A stretch of 64,000 nt of DNA from Streptomyces sp. NBC_01754 (GTDB lineage Bacteria; Actinomycetota; Actinomycetes; Streptomycetales; Streptomycetaceae). The notes beneath the pieces are model-generated. The model was given only the letters and a program-made list of their open reading frames with translations. It ran no database searches and was not told the origin of the DNA. The translations under genes and the position numbers were made by a program. The DNA is taken from assembly GCF_035918015.1 (NCBI RefSeq), contig NZ_CP109132.1, positions 2,852,001-2,916,000 on the forward strand. Reading direction: 5' to 3'. Below are positions 40,071 through 49,052 of the stretch, one piece after another; within the stretch, counting starts at the first letter, position 1, and the number at the start of each line of letters is the position of its first letter.

Positions 40071-41819
40071 TCATTCACCGAAGGCGAGCATCGTCTTCAT
40101 GCTCAATTCCTCCTCGTCGTTGTCGGCCGTGCCGACCAGCGGCAGGGTGAGGAGGGAACGGCCCTCCGTGTAGCTGGGCCTGGCCGCGGTCATGCCCGCC
40201 TCGATCGCGGCCGTGGACTCCGGGTGGCTCAGCACCGTCTGCGGCTCTCCGCCGGTGGGCGCGAGCGTGGCGATCGCCCCTCCCCGCGTCTCGGTGGCGG
40301 CCACGTAGACGAGCAGCTTCCCGTCCTCCACGCGCATCGGTTCCATCCTCCGCCCCGTCGGGGCGTCGGCCGTCCACTTCTGCCCGCCGGTGTCCAGGTC
40401 GAAGGCGACGATCTTGTTGTCGACGTCGAATTCGACGTGCTTCCGCTTGGTCGAGACGTAGAAGGTGTCCTGGTCCGCGGCCACCCCCACGCAGTCGTCC
40501 CTGTTCCGGCTGACCACCAGGTATCCGCCGCACCTCACCTCGTAGTCGGCGAAACCGAGGTAGGCGTCCTGGGTGCCCAGTTCGATGTGCGAACGGAGGG
40601 TGCCGTCGTCCTTGAGGGCGACGACCCGCCACACGTCGTCCTTCAGCGTCGAGACCACCAGCGGGCTGACCGAGTAGACCTGGTCGACGGACCAGCCCTC
40701 GTCCAACGCGTACGTCCACTTCTGCTTCCCGGTGCGGGGGTCGAACTCCTGGACCTGGTGGCCTCCCGGGCAGTTGGCGAGCGCGACCCTCCGGGGCCCG
40801 CTGAGGAAGGCGTAGGACTCGCAGTCGTACGCCTGCCCCGCGAACAGCTCCTCCCCGTCCCTCACCCGGTAGGTGTGGACCTGGCCGGGACGCGCGTACG
40901 TCATCGTGTCGCCGTTGACCGCCATGACGCCCCGCTGCTGGGTGCCGAGGACTCTCTCCATCGTCTTCTTCCAGCCCAGCTCACCCGTCCGCAGGTCGAT
41001 CATCTGGAGGACGGAGCAGTCCTGACCGACCTCGGTGTCCTCACCCAGGATCCCGATCACGATCTTGCCGTCCGTGGTCGGCCGGGTGGGCGCGGCGCAG
41101 ACGTCCTTGGGAACCCGCACACTCCACTTCCGCGTGCCGTCGGCCACCGAGTAGCCCGACACCGTGCGGTACACGGCCTTGGCGACGATGCCGCCGTCCT
41201 CCCAGGGCCCGTACACGCTCATGGCCCGGCCGGGCAGGTCGACCCCCAGGCTCTGGATCCACCGGACCTTGGCCTCACCCGGCTCGCGCAGCGCGTCGAG
41301 CTTCTTCGTCAGCTCCGCGTCGCTCTCGGCCTTCCCGTCGCTCTCGGCCTTCCCGTCGCCCTGGCCCACGGGACTCTTCGGCGCACCGCTCTCCCCGGCG
41401 ACGGGCTTGTTCCCACCGTCACCGCCCGTGGCGAACCAGACGCCCCCACCGGCGATCAGGAGCACGGCAAGCACGGCGGCGACGAGCAGCACGGGCCTGC
41501 CCCGGAACCGGCGCCCGCCGACGGCACCCGGCGCCCCACCGTCACCCGCGGACCGCGGGGCCGGGGGACCACCGGGTCCGAACTGCGCCGGCTGACCGTG
41601 CGGGCCGGGCTGCTGGGCGTACGGCCCCGGCTGCCCCGGGGGAGGACCCTGCGGCGGCGCGTACGGGCCCGGAGCCGTCCCCGCTCCCGGGCCGGGCGGG
41701 TAGCCGTACCCGTATCCCGGTACGGGGGACGGCTGCGGCGGCACCGAGGGGGAGCCGGGCGGCGGGTCGTACGGGGCCCCGAAGCCCTCCTGCGGTTCCT
41801 GGCCGGAAGGCTGAGTCAT
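40071..41819 (-). CDS. PQQ-type beta-propeller membrane protein, paralogue 3
   Basis: 582 residues; third tandem copy. It has a Pro-rich tail (about residues 1-100), a TM at about 104-126 (RPVLLVAAVLAVLLIAGGGVWF) and a short linker containing a duplicated GKAESD unit. The beta-propeller follows, with blades such as LRTGELGWKKTM and DLDTGGQKWTA. ATG at 41819. It diverges in sequence from paralogues 1 and 2 but shares their C-terminal ending type (MLAFGE/MLAFGK with paralogue 2), which suggests stepwise duplication. Confidence 0.82.
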   Translation of the reverse strand: MTQPSGQEPQEGFGAPYDPPPGSPSVPPQPSPVPGYGYGYPPGPGAGTAPGPYAPPQGPPPGQPGPYAQQPGPHGQPAQFGPGGPPAPRSAGDGGAPGAVGGRRFRGRPVLLVAAVLAVLLIAGGGVWFATGGDGGNKPVAGESGAPKSPVGQGDGKAESDGKAESDAELTKKLDALREPGEAKVRWIQSLGVDLPGRAMSVYGPWEDGGIVAKAVYRTVSGYSVADGTRKWSVRVPKDVCAAPTRPTTDGKIVIGILGEDTEVGQDCSVLQMIDLRTGELGWKKTMERVLGTQQRGVMAVNGDTMTYARPGQVHTYRVRDGEELFAGQAYDCESYAFLSGPRRVALANCPGGHQVQEFDPRTGKQKWTYALDEGWSVDQVYSVSPLVVSTLKDDVWRVVALKDDGTLRSHIELGTQDAYLGFADYEVRCGGYLVVSRNRDDCVGVAADQDTFYVSTKRKHVEFDVDNKIVAFDLDTGGQKWTADAPTGRRMEPMRVEDGKLLVYVAATETRGGAIATLAPTGGEPQTVLSHPESTAAIEAGMTAARPSYTEGRSLLTLPLVGTADNDEEELSMKTMLAFGE

Positions 41820-41950
41820 CGGTGGTTCCCCCTCGTACGGGCACGGCTCGCAGACACACGCGGCCGAGCGGCCTTCTTTCTACCACCCGTACCGGACCGG
41901 CCTTCAGGCCACGCCCGCCGCATCGCCCGCCGGCGCGGCCCTGGAGGCCG

Positions 41951-43768
41951 TCAGGCGTCCTCGGCCAGCTCCAGCCAGCGCATCTCCAACGTGTCGCGCT
42001 CGGCGACCAGTTCGCGCAGTTCGGCGTCGAGCTGAGCCACCTTCTCGAAGTCGGTGGCGTGTGCGGCGATCTGCGCGTGCAGCTCCGTCTCCCGCGTCGA
42101 CATCTTGTCGAGCTGCCGCTCCACCTTCTGGAGCTCCTTCTTGGCCGCCCGCGCCGCCTGCGGCGACACCGCGCTCGCCGGTGCGGCCTTCGGCGCGGCG
42201 GAAGCGGCGGCGGAGGCGGAAGCGCCCTCCTCCTCCATGCGTTTCCTGCGCTCCAGGTACTCGTCCACCCCGCGCGGCAGCATCCGCAGCGACCGGTCGC
42301 CGAGCAGCGCCATCACCCGGTCCGTGGTGCGCTCGATGAAGAACCGGTCGTGGGAGATGACGATCATCGACCCGGGCCAGCCGTCGAGGAGGTCCTCCAG
42401 CTGGGTCAGGGTCTCGATGTCCAGGTCGTTGGTGGGCTCGTCGAGGAACAGGACGTTGGGCTCGTCCATCAGCAGCCTCAGGATCTGCAACCGCCGCCGC
42501 TCGCCACCGGACAGGTCCCCGACCGGCGTCCACTGCTTCTCCTTGGAGAAGCCGAACTGCTCGCAGAGCTGACCGGCGGTCATCTCACGGCCCTTGCCGA
42601 GGTCGACCCGGTCGCGCACCTGCTGGACGGCTTGCAGGACGCGCAGATTCGGGTCGAGCTCCACCACCTCCTGCGAGAGGTAGGCCAGCTTGACGGTCTT
42701 GCCGACGACGATCTTCCCGGCGGCGGGCTGTACGTCTCCCTGGCTGCGGGCCGCCTCGGCGAGTGCCCGCAGCAGCGAGGTCTTGCCCGCGCCGTTGACC
42801 CCGACCAGGCCGATGCGGTCGCCGGGGCCGAGCTGCCAGGTGAGGTGCGTGAGCAGGGTCTTGGGACCGGCCTGGACGGTCACGTCCTCCAGGTCGAAGA
42901 CGGTCTTGCCGAGCCGGGCGTTGGCGAACTTCATCAGCTCGCTGGTGTCGCGCGGGGGCGGCACGTCGGCGATCAGCTCGTTGGCCGCCTCGATGCGGTA
43001 GCGCGGCTTGGACGTGCGGGCCGGGGCACCGCGCCGCAGCCAGGCCAGCTCCTTGCGCATCAGGTTCTGCCGCTTGGACTCCTCGGTCGCGGCGATCCGC
43101 TCCCGCTCCGCCCGGGCGAACACGTAGTCGCTGTACCCGCCCTCGTACTCGTGGACCGCACCCCGCTGGACGTCCCACATGCGGGTGCAGACCTGGTCGA
43201 GGAACCAGCGGTCGTGGGTCACGCAGACGAGCGCGGACCTGCGGGCCCGCAGGTGCCCGGCCAGCCAGGAGATCCCCTCGACGTCGAGGTGGTTGGTCGG
43301 CTCGTCGAGGACGATCAGGTCCTGCTCCGCGATGAGGAGCTTCGCCAGGGCGATCCGGCGCCGCTCGCCGCCGGAGAGCGGGGCGATGACGGTGTCCAGA
43401 CCGTGCTCGAAGCCCGGCAGGGCCAGGCCGCCGAACAGGCCGGTGAGCACGTCGCGGATCTTGGCGCTGCCCGCCCACTCGTGGTCGGCGAGGTCACCGA
43501 TGACCTCGTGCCGGACGGTGGCTTCGGGGTCCAGCGAATCGTGCTGGGTGAGGACGCCCAGGCGCAGGCCGCCGTTGTGCGTGACGCGCCCGGTGTCGGC
43601 CTCCTCCAGCTTGGCGAGCATCCGGATGAGCGTCGTCTTGCCGTCGCCGTTACGGCCGACGACGCCGATCCGGTCGCCCTCGGACACCCCGAGGGATACG
43701 CCGTCGAGCAGGGCACGGGTGCCGTACACCTTGCTGACCTGCTCGACATTGACCAGATTGACGGCCAT
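41951..43768 (-). CDS. ABC-F family ATPase
   Basis: 605-residue soluble protein with two ABC cassettes and no TM. Cassette 1: Walker A GRNGDGKTT, signature LSGGERRRIALAKLL, Walker B DLIVLDEPTNHLD. Cassette 2: Walker A GVNGAGKTS, signature LSGGERRRLQILRLL, Walker B NVLFLDEPTNDLD. They are joined by a ~80-residue linker, and a C-terminal coiled coil lies at about residues 530-600. ABC-F proteins act on the ribosome in translation or antibiotic protection; the C-terminal coiled coil points to the Uup-like subgroup. No resistance gene context is seen. Confidence 0.92.
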   Translation of the reverse strand: MAVNLVNVEQVSKVYGTRALLDGVSLGVSEGDRIGVVGRNGDGKTTLIRMLAKLEEADTGRVTHNGGLRLGVLTQHDSLDPEATVRHEVIGDLADHEWAGSAKIRDVLTGLFGGLALPGFEHGLDTVIAPLSGGERRRIALAKLLIAEQDLIVLDEPTNHLDVEGISWLAGHLRARRSALVCVTHDRWFLDQVCTRMWDVQRGAVHEYEGGYSDYVFARAERERIAATEESKRQNLMRKELAWLRRGAPARTSKPRYRIEAANELIADVPPPRDTSELMKFANARLGKTVFDLEDVTVQAGPKTLLTHLTWQLGPGDRIGLVGVNGAGKTSLLRALAEAARSQGDVQPAAGKIVVGKTVKLAYLSQEVVELDPNLRVLQAVQQVRDRVDLGKGREMTAGQLCEQFGFSKEKQWTPVGDLSGGERRRLQILRLLMDEPNVLFLDEPTNDLDIETLTQLEDLLDGWPGSMIVISHDRFFIERTTDRVMALLGDRSLRMLPRGVDEYLERRKRMEEEGASASAAASAAPKAAPASAVSPQAARAAKKELQKVERQLDKMSTRETELHAQIAAHATDFEKVAQLDAELRELVAERDTLEMRWLELAEDA

Positions 43769-43915
43769 TTCACTCCTGCCTCGGGGGTCCCTGGGGCGAG
43801 GACCGCTCGACGTCCCAGCGTAGTCGCCGCGCGGGGTGCGATAGCGTGCGGCGATCGATCACGGGCCGGGGCCCCGGTCGCACGGGCGCCGGGACATCTT
43901 CGGGGTGGGGTCTTC

Positions 43916-44563
43916 ATGAGGCGTGGTACGGGTCGTGCCCTGGCCGGGGCGGTGCTGGCGGCGGTGGCGCTGGCCGGCTGCTCGTCGTCGGCCGAGGGCG
44001 ACGCCGGAGCGTGGACGTCCTCGGACGGCACGGGGAAGAACGGCGACCGGGGCATCGGCCGGCCGGCCGCGAAGGGCGTCGAACTGGGCGGCCCCGGCTC
44101 GGCCTGCCCGCTGCCGGTGACCTTCGATCTGGCGAAGGACTGGAAGCCGCAGGCCGTCGAGGTGGAACCGGGATCCGGGGCGGCGGAGCTGGCCGAGCAG
44201 GGCACGGTGACGCTGGTCTGCGAGATCGACGCGAAACCGGCCGGGAACATCGGCTACCTCCGGGTATGGGCCGGCACGGAGTCCGGCGGCGACCCCCGCG
44301 CCACGCTGGAGGCCTTCGTGGCGGACGAGCCGAACACGGTGGAGGCGGCGTACGAGCGGACCCGGGCGGGTTCGGCGGCCGCCGTGGAGGTCACGTACAC
44401 GGTGCGCGACGAGCTGCTGGACGGTTCGAAGACGGAGCGCGCCTTCGCGGTCAGCACGCCCGAGGGCCCGGTCGTGGTGCACCTGGGTGGGCTGGACCCG
44501 GAGGAGCACCGGCAGATGCTGCCCGCGTACGAGCTGGCGAAGAAGAGCCTCGCCCTGGGCTGA
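43916..44563 (+). CDS. Putative lipoprotein
   Basis: 215 residues. A type II signal peptide ends in LAGCSS, with lipidated Cys at residue 22. A Ser/Gly/Asp linker and a ~150-residue globular domain with two further Cys (ACPLPV and LVCEID) follow. I do not recognise the domain. It is divergent from the ABC-F gene and convergent with ispE. Confidence 0.75.
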   Translation: MRRGTGRALAGAVLAAVALAGCSSSAEGDAGAWTSSDGTGKNGDRGIGRPAAKGVELGGPGSACPLPVTFDLAKDWKPQAVEVEPGSGAAELAEQGTVTLVCEIDAKPAGNIGYLRVWAGTESGGDPRATLEAFVADEPNTVEAAYERTRAGSAAAVEVTYTVRDELLDGSKTERAFAVSTPEGPVVVHLGGLDPEEHRQMLPAYELAKKSLALG

Positions 44564-44606
44564 CGCGTTCCGCCGCCGCCCCACCCACCCCACCCCACCC
44601 CACCGC

Positions 44607-44654
44607 GGCTACGGCTACGGCTACGGCTACGGCTACGGCTACGGCTACGGCTAC
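44607..44654. repeat. Eight perfect tandem copies of a hexamer, overlapping the ispE stop
   Basis: GGCTAC is repeated eight times without variation, then once as GGCTCC. Read on the minus strand it gives CCGTAG units, so the ispE TAG stop is the first of several in-frame TAG codons spaced every six bases. Confidence 0.9.
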
Positions 44655-45550
44655 GGCTCCAGAACCGTCGCCCCCAGTGCCGGGGACACGGCCACCCGTG
44701 TGCTTCGGCAGGTGCCCGAGGCGGACAGCGCTTCGGCGATCTCCCGGGCCGCCTCCGCGTCGGCGGCCAGGAACGCCGTGGTCGGCCCCGACCCCGAGAC
44801 CAGCGCGGCCAGGGCACCCGCGGCGGTGCCCGCGGCGAGGGTGTCCCCGAGCGAGGGGCGCAGGGAGAGCGCGGCGGCCTGGAGGTCGTTGCCGAGGGCG
44901 TCCGCGAGCGCGGCGGTGTCGCCCTTGCGCAGGGCGGCCAGGAGCGCGGGCGGCGCGACGGGTTCGGGCACCCGGGTACCCGAGGTGAGCCGGTCGAACT
45001 CGCCGTACACCGCGGGGGTGGAGAGCCCGCCGTCGGCGACGGCGAAGACCCAGTGGAAGGTGCCGCCGACCTCGACGGGGGTGAGCCGTTCGCCGCGCCC
45101 GACGCCCAGCGCGGCCCCGCCGATCAGACTGAACGGCACATCGCTGCCCAACTCGGCGCAGACGGCCAGCAGTTCGTCCCGGGAGGCGCCGGTGGACCAC
45201 AGGGCGTCGCAGGCCACCAGGGCGGCGGCGCCGTCGGCGCTGCCGCCCGCCATGCCACCGGCGACGGGGATGTCCTTCGCGATGTGGATGTGCACGTCGG
45301 GGCTGACGCCGTGGCGCTCGGCCAGCGCGGTCGCGGCCCGGGCCGCCAGGTTGGTGGCGTCCAGCGGCACCTGCGCGGCGTCCGGCCCGGAGCAGGTGAC
45401 GCGCAGGGTGTCGGCGGGGGCGACGGTGACCTCGTCGTAGAGGCCGACGGCGAGGAAGACGTTGGCGAGGTCGTGGAAGCCGTCGGGGCGCGCGGCGCCG
45501 ACGGCGAGCCGCACGTTGACCTTGGCGGGGACACGGACGGTGACGCTCAT
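44651..45550 (-). CDS. ispE: 4-diphosphocytidyl-2-C-methyl-D-erythritol kinase
   Basis: 299-residue GHMP kinase of the non-mevalonate isoprenoid pathway. It shows the N-terminal motif [11 protein letters not shown] (about residues 8-18), the ATP loop [17 protein letters not shown] (about 101-117) and a C-terminal [10 protein letters not shown] glycine loop. Its ATG overlaps the rsmA stop, the common actinobacterial coupling. The stop codon lies in a hexanucleotide repeat. Confidence 0.95.
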   Translation of the reverse strand: MSVTVRVPAKVNVRLAVGAARPDGFHDLANVFLAVGLYDEVTVAPADTLRVTCSGPDAAQVPLDATNLAARAATALAERHGVSPDVHIHIAKDIPVAGGMAGGSADGAAALVACDALWSTGASRDELLAVCAELGSDVPFSLIGGAALGVGRGERLTPVEVGGTFHWVFAVADGGLSTPAVYGEFDRLTSGTRVPEPVAPPALLAALRKGDTAALADALGNDLQAAALSLRPSLGDTLAAGTAAGALAALVSGSGPTTAFLAADAEAAREIAEALSASGTCRSTRVAVSPALGATVLEP

Positions 45551-46437
45551 GAGCTGCTCCCGGGCGCCTCGTCCACGACGGGCTTGTTCTCGGCGACGGC
45601 GGCGAACTCCTCGACGGTCAGCATCTCGCCCCGCGCCTGCGGTGAGACGCCCGCCCCGACGAGGGCGGCCTCGGCGGCGGCGGCGGAGCCCGCCCAGCCC
45701 GCCAGCGCGGCGCGCAGTGTCTTGCGGCGCTGGGCGAAGGCCGCGTCGACGACGGCGAAGACCTCGGCCCGGCTCGCCGTGGTGGCGATCGGTTCGGTGC
45801 GCCGGACCAGGGAGACCAGCCCGGAGTCGACGTTCGGCGCGGGCCAGAACACCGTGCGCCCGATCGACCCGGCGCGTTTGACGTCCGCGTACCAGGCGGC
45901 CTTCACGGAGGGCACGCCGTAGACCTTGCCGCCGGGCCTGGCGGCCAGCCGGTCGGCGACCTCGGCCTGCACCATCACGAGCGTCCGCTCGATGGACGGG
46001 AAGCGCTCCAGCATGGTGAGCAGCACCGGCACGGCCACGTTGTACGGGAGGTTGGCGACCAGCGCCGTGGGCGCCGGGCCGGGCAGTTCGGTCACCGACA
46101 TCGCGTCGCGGTGCACCAGGGCGAAGCGGTCGGCACGCTCCGGGAGCCGGGCCGCCACGGTGGCCGGCAGCGCGCCCGCGAGTACGTCGTCGATCTCGAC
46201 GGCGACGACCCGGCCGGCCGCCTCCAGCAGGGCCAGGGTCAGCGAACCCAGTCCGGGACCGACCTCGACCACCACGTCCTCGGGCCGCACCTCGGCGGTC
46301 CGGACGATGCGGCGGACCGTGTTGGCGTCGATGACGAAGTTCTGCCCGCGCTGCTTGGTGGGGCGTACGCCCAGCGCTGCGGCCAGCTCGCGGATGTCTG
46401 CGGGGCCCAGGAGGGCGTCGGGCTCTGTGGTGCTCAC
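45547..46437 (-). CDS. rsmA: 16S rRNA dimethyladenosine transferase
   Basis: 296-residue KsgA methyltransferase that dimethylates A1518/A1519 of 16S rRNA. The N-terminal QRGQNFVID, the SAM loop [11 protein letters not shown] (about residues 58-68) and the catalytic NLPYNVAVP (about 128-136) are all present. It overlaps ispE by four bases. Loss in other bacteria gives kasugamycin resistance. Confidence 0.96.
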   Translation of the reverse strand: MSTTEPDALLGPADIRELAAALGVRPTKQRGQNFVIDANTVRRIVRTAEVRPEDVVVEVGPGLGSLTLALLEAAGRVVAVEIDDVLAGALPATVAARLPERADRFALVHRDAMSVTELPGPAPTALVANLPYNVAVPVLLTMLERFPSIERTLVMVQAEVADRLAARPGGKVYGVPSVKAAWYADVKRAGSIGRTVFWPAPNVDSGLVSLVRRTEPIATTASRAEVFAVVDAAFAQRRKTLRAALAGWAGSAAAAEAALVGAGVSPQARGEMLTVEEFAAVAENKPVVDEAPGSSS

Positions 46438-46477
46438 CCGGTAAGCCTACGGCCGCCGCGGAACCCGGTGGCCCGCC

Positions 46478-46543
46478 GCCCGGCACGGACGGATCCCGTC
46501 CCTGCGTGCCGCCCGGCACGGACGGATCCCGTCCCTGCGTGCC
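46478..46543. repeat. Tandem 33-bp duplication, each copy a potential hairpin
   Basis: Two perfect adjacent copies (46478-46510, 46511-46543). Inside each, GGCACG pairs with CGTGCC and GACGG with CCGTC, so each folds to a stem. The position just after tatD fits a doubled terminator for leftward transcription. Confidence 0.75.
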
Positions 46544-46595
46544 GGGCGCCACGGCACGGAACCCGCCCTACCGCCCGGGCCCCGTCCCGTACGGG

Positions 46596-47462
46596 TCAGA
46601 AATCGAACGCGCGAGCCGTGTTGTCGTAGACCGCGGCGGCCAGGGAGTCCTCGTCGGTACCCCGCACCTCGGCCATCGCGCGCAGCGTCACCGGGACGAG
46701 GTAGGGCGCGTTGGGCCGGCCGCGGTAGGGGGCGGGGGTGAGGAACGGCGCGTCGGTCTCCACCAGCACCAGTTCCGCGGGCGCCACCGCCAGCGCGTCC
46801 CTCAGCGGCTGGGCGTTCTTGAAGGTGACGTTGCCGGCGAAGGACATGAAGTATCCGGCCGCCGCGCAGACGCGGGCCATCTCGGCGTCCCCGGAGTAGC
46901 AGTGGAAGACGGTCCGTTCCGGCGCGCCCTCCTCGGCGAGGACGCGCAGCACGTCGGCGTGGGCCTCCCGGTCGTGGATGACCAGCGCCTTGCCGTGCCG
47001 CTTGGCGATCTCGATATGGGCCCGGAAGGACTCCTCCTGGGCGGCGATGCCCTCGGGGCCCGTACGGAAGTGGTCGAGGCCGGTCTCGCCGACGCCCCGT
47101 ACGTGGTCCAGGGCGGCCAGCGCGTCGATCTCGGCGAGCGCCTCGTCCAGGGCCGCCGCGCCGCCCGGCTCCCGTGCCCCCTGGCGGGACCAGCCGTCCG
47201 GGTCCCCGTGCACGATGCGGGGCGCCTCGTTGGGGTGCAGGGCGACGGCCGCGTGCACGCGGGGGTGGGCGGCGGCGGTCTCGGCGGCCCACCGCGAGCC
47301 CTTCACGTCGCAGCCCACCTGGACGACGGTGGTCACGTTGACCGCCGCGGCGCGGGCCAGGGCCTCCTCGACGGTGGCGTCCTGCATGTCCAGGTGGGTG
47401 TGCGAATCGGCGACCGGGACACGCAGGGGTTCGGGCAGCGGCGGGGCTTCGGTACGGCTCAT
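46596..47462 (-). CDS. TatD-family metal-dependent hydrolase
   Basis: 288-residue TIM-barrel nuclease/hydrolase. The metal ligands are seen in ADSHTHLDM (about residues 18-26), a conserved Glu in VGETGLDHFR (about 101-110), a His in VIHDREAH, FHCYSGD, and the Asp in VETDAPFL near residue 235. Family members are 3'-5' DNA exonucleases or have quality-control roles. It lies upstream of rsmA/ispE in the same direction. Confidence 0.92.
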   Translation of the reverse strand: MSRTEAPPLPEPLRVPVADSHTHLDMQDATVEEALARAAAVNVTTVVQVGCDVKGSRWAAETAAAHPRVHAAVALHPNEAPRIVHGDPDGWSRQGAREPGGAAALDEALAEIDALAALDHVRGVGETGLDHFRTGPEGIAAQEESFRAHIEIAKRHGKALVIHDREAHADVLRVLAEEGAPERTVFHCYSGDAEMARVCAAAGYFMSFAGNVTFKNAQPLRDALAVAPAELVLVETDAPFLTPAPYRGRPNAPYLVPVTLRAMAEVRGTDEDSLAAAVYDNTARAFDF

Positions 47463-47503
47463 GCCCCGACTCTACGAAAGGACCCCGCCCCGGCCGGACC
47501 GGG

Positions 47504-47884
47504 TCACCTGCGGTGGAAGGGGCGCAGCAGCGAGGACAGCTGCCAGTGGTGTGCCACGGCCGCCGGTGCCGGACCGGCCCCCGGCACGGCGCCGTCCTCC
47601 ACCGCCTCCTCCGTCCGCGCCGCCTTCGGGGACCCGAGCATCCGCTGCACGGTGGAGACCCGGCCGGACCGCATGATCCGGACCACGTGCCCCCCGCAGT
47701 TCGCGCAGGTGGGCGTGGACAGCGGCGAGGGCACCCGCTGACCGTCCACCGTGTAGACCACGTGGGGGTGCCCCGACGCGTCGACGTGGTGGTGGATCTC
47801 GTAGGCCTGTTCCCAGCCGTATCCGCATCGCATGCAGGCGAACGCGTACGCCTCGTGGACGGTGTCGGCCGCTGTCTCACTCAT
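47504..47884 (-). CDS. Small zinc-ribbon protein
   Basis: 126 residues. CMRCG (about residues 17-21) and CANCGG (about 60-65) form a four-Cys zinc site separated by a His-rich strand (YEIHHHV). The C-terminal half is Ala/Pro-rich and ends in HRR. No enzymatic domain is visible; nucleic-acid or protein binding is likely. Conserved next to tatD in Streptomyces as far as I recall, but that needs checking. Confidence 0.75.
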   Translation of the reverse strand: MSETAADTVHEAYAFACMRCGYGWEQAYEIHHHVDASGHPHVVYTVDGQRVPSPLSTPTCANCGGHVVRIMRSGRVSTVQRMLGSPKAARTEEAVEDGAVPGAGPAPAAVAHHWQLSSLLRPFHRR

Positions 47885-48103
47885 GCCTGCTCCTCTTGTC
47901 CGTGGACAAGCACTCCGGCGAGCGCCCCGGACGAGAGCTCCGGAGTGGAGCCCCGGACGGAAGCCCCGGACATGCGTTCCACTCTCCAGTGGACGCCTTC
48001 ACGGGGCGCGGCGCATCAGGTCTGCCGAGTGTTGGAACGCTCTTGGCCCTTTGGTGGCCCGGGAGGCGGGACGAGGCCCCGTACGCGGTCCGGTCTTTAC
48101 GAT

Positions 48104-48991
48104 TCAGACCGGTTCTTTGCCTTCGGCCGGTCCCTTCCCCGCCGCGTTCTTCGCCGCGACCACCGCGTCGAAGACCTCGCGTTTGGGCAGGCCGGTCTCG
48201 GCGGCGACCGCCGCGATGGCCTCCTTGCGCCGCTCGCCCGCCTCCTCGCGCACCCGTACCCTGCGCACCAGCTCGGCGGCGTCCGGCTTCTCACCGCCGG
48301 TGTCCGCGGCGCCCTCGACGACGACGGTGATCTCGCCCCGTACCCCTTCGGCGGCCCAGACGGCCAGCTCGCCCAGCGGCCCGCGCCGCACTTCCTCGTA
48401 CGTCTTGGTCAACTCCCGGCACACGGCGGCCCGGCGGTCCTCACCGAACACCTCGGCCATCGCGGCCAGGGTGTCGTCCAGCCGGTGCGGTGCCTCGAAG
48501 AAGACCATCGTGCGCCGCTCGCCGGCGACCTCGCGCAGCTTCCCGAGCCGCTCGCCCGTCTTGCGCGGCAGGAAGCCCTCGAAGCAGAAGCGGTCCACGG
48601 GCAGGCCGGACAGGGCCAGCGCGGTCAGCACGGCCGACGGGCCCGGCACGGCGGTGACCTTGATGTCCCGCTCGACGGCCGCCGCGACGAGCCGGTAGCC
48701 CGGGTCGGAGACGGACGGCATCCCCGCGTCCGTGACCAGCAGGACCCGCGCCCCGCCGGCCAGCGCCTCGACGAGTTCGGGCGTACGCGCCGACTCGTTG
48801 CCCTCGAAGTAGGAGACGACACGCCCCGTCGTGTGGATGCCCAGGGCCTGGGTGAGCCGGCGCAGCCGCCGGGTGTCCTCTGCGGCCACCACGTCGGCCG
48901 TCTCCAGTTCGGCGGCGAGCCTCGGCGGGGCGTCCGCCACGTCACCGATGGGGGTCCCTGCCAGTACGAGCGTTCCAGTCGTTCCAGTCAC
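48104..48991 (-). CDS. rsmI: 16S rRNA (cytidine-1402-2'-O)-methyltransferase
   Basis: 295-residue SAM-dependent enzyme of the tetrapyrrole-methylase fold. Motifs: LVLAGTPIGD at the N-terminus, AEDTRRLRRL, TDAGMPSVSDPG (about residues 89-100), PGPSAVLTALALSG, and FLPRK. The C-terminal helix KREVFDAVVAAKN completes the family. It is divergent from pmt with a 61-bp gap. Confidence 0.95.
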   Translation of the reverse strand: MTGTTGTLVLAGTPIGDVADAPPRLAAELETADVVAAEDTRRLRRLTQALGIHTTGRVVSYFEGNESARTPELVEALAGGARVLLVTDAGMPSVSDPGYRLVAAAVERDIKVTAVPGPSAVLTALALSGLPVDRFCFEGFLPRKTGERLGKLREVAGERRTMVFFEAPHRLDDTLAAMAEVFGEDRRAAVCRELTKTYEEVRRGPLGELAVWAAEGVRGEITVVVEGAADTGGEKPDAAELVRRVRVREEAGERRKEAIAAVAAETGLPKREVFDAVVAAKNAAGKGPAEGKEPV

Positions 48992-49052
48992 ATCACCATC
49001 CTCCCAGCACGGGCGGTCCCCCTCCTACTGGCACGTTCCCTACGATGGCGCG

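Noticed and set aside
37540..40173. 877-codon plus-strand frame across the propeller genes
   Set aside because: Low-complexity Arg/Gly/Val product antisense to two genes with clear TM and propeller features.
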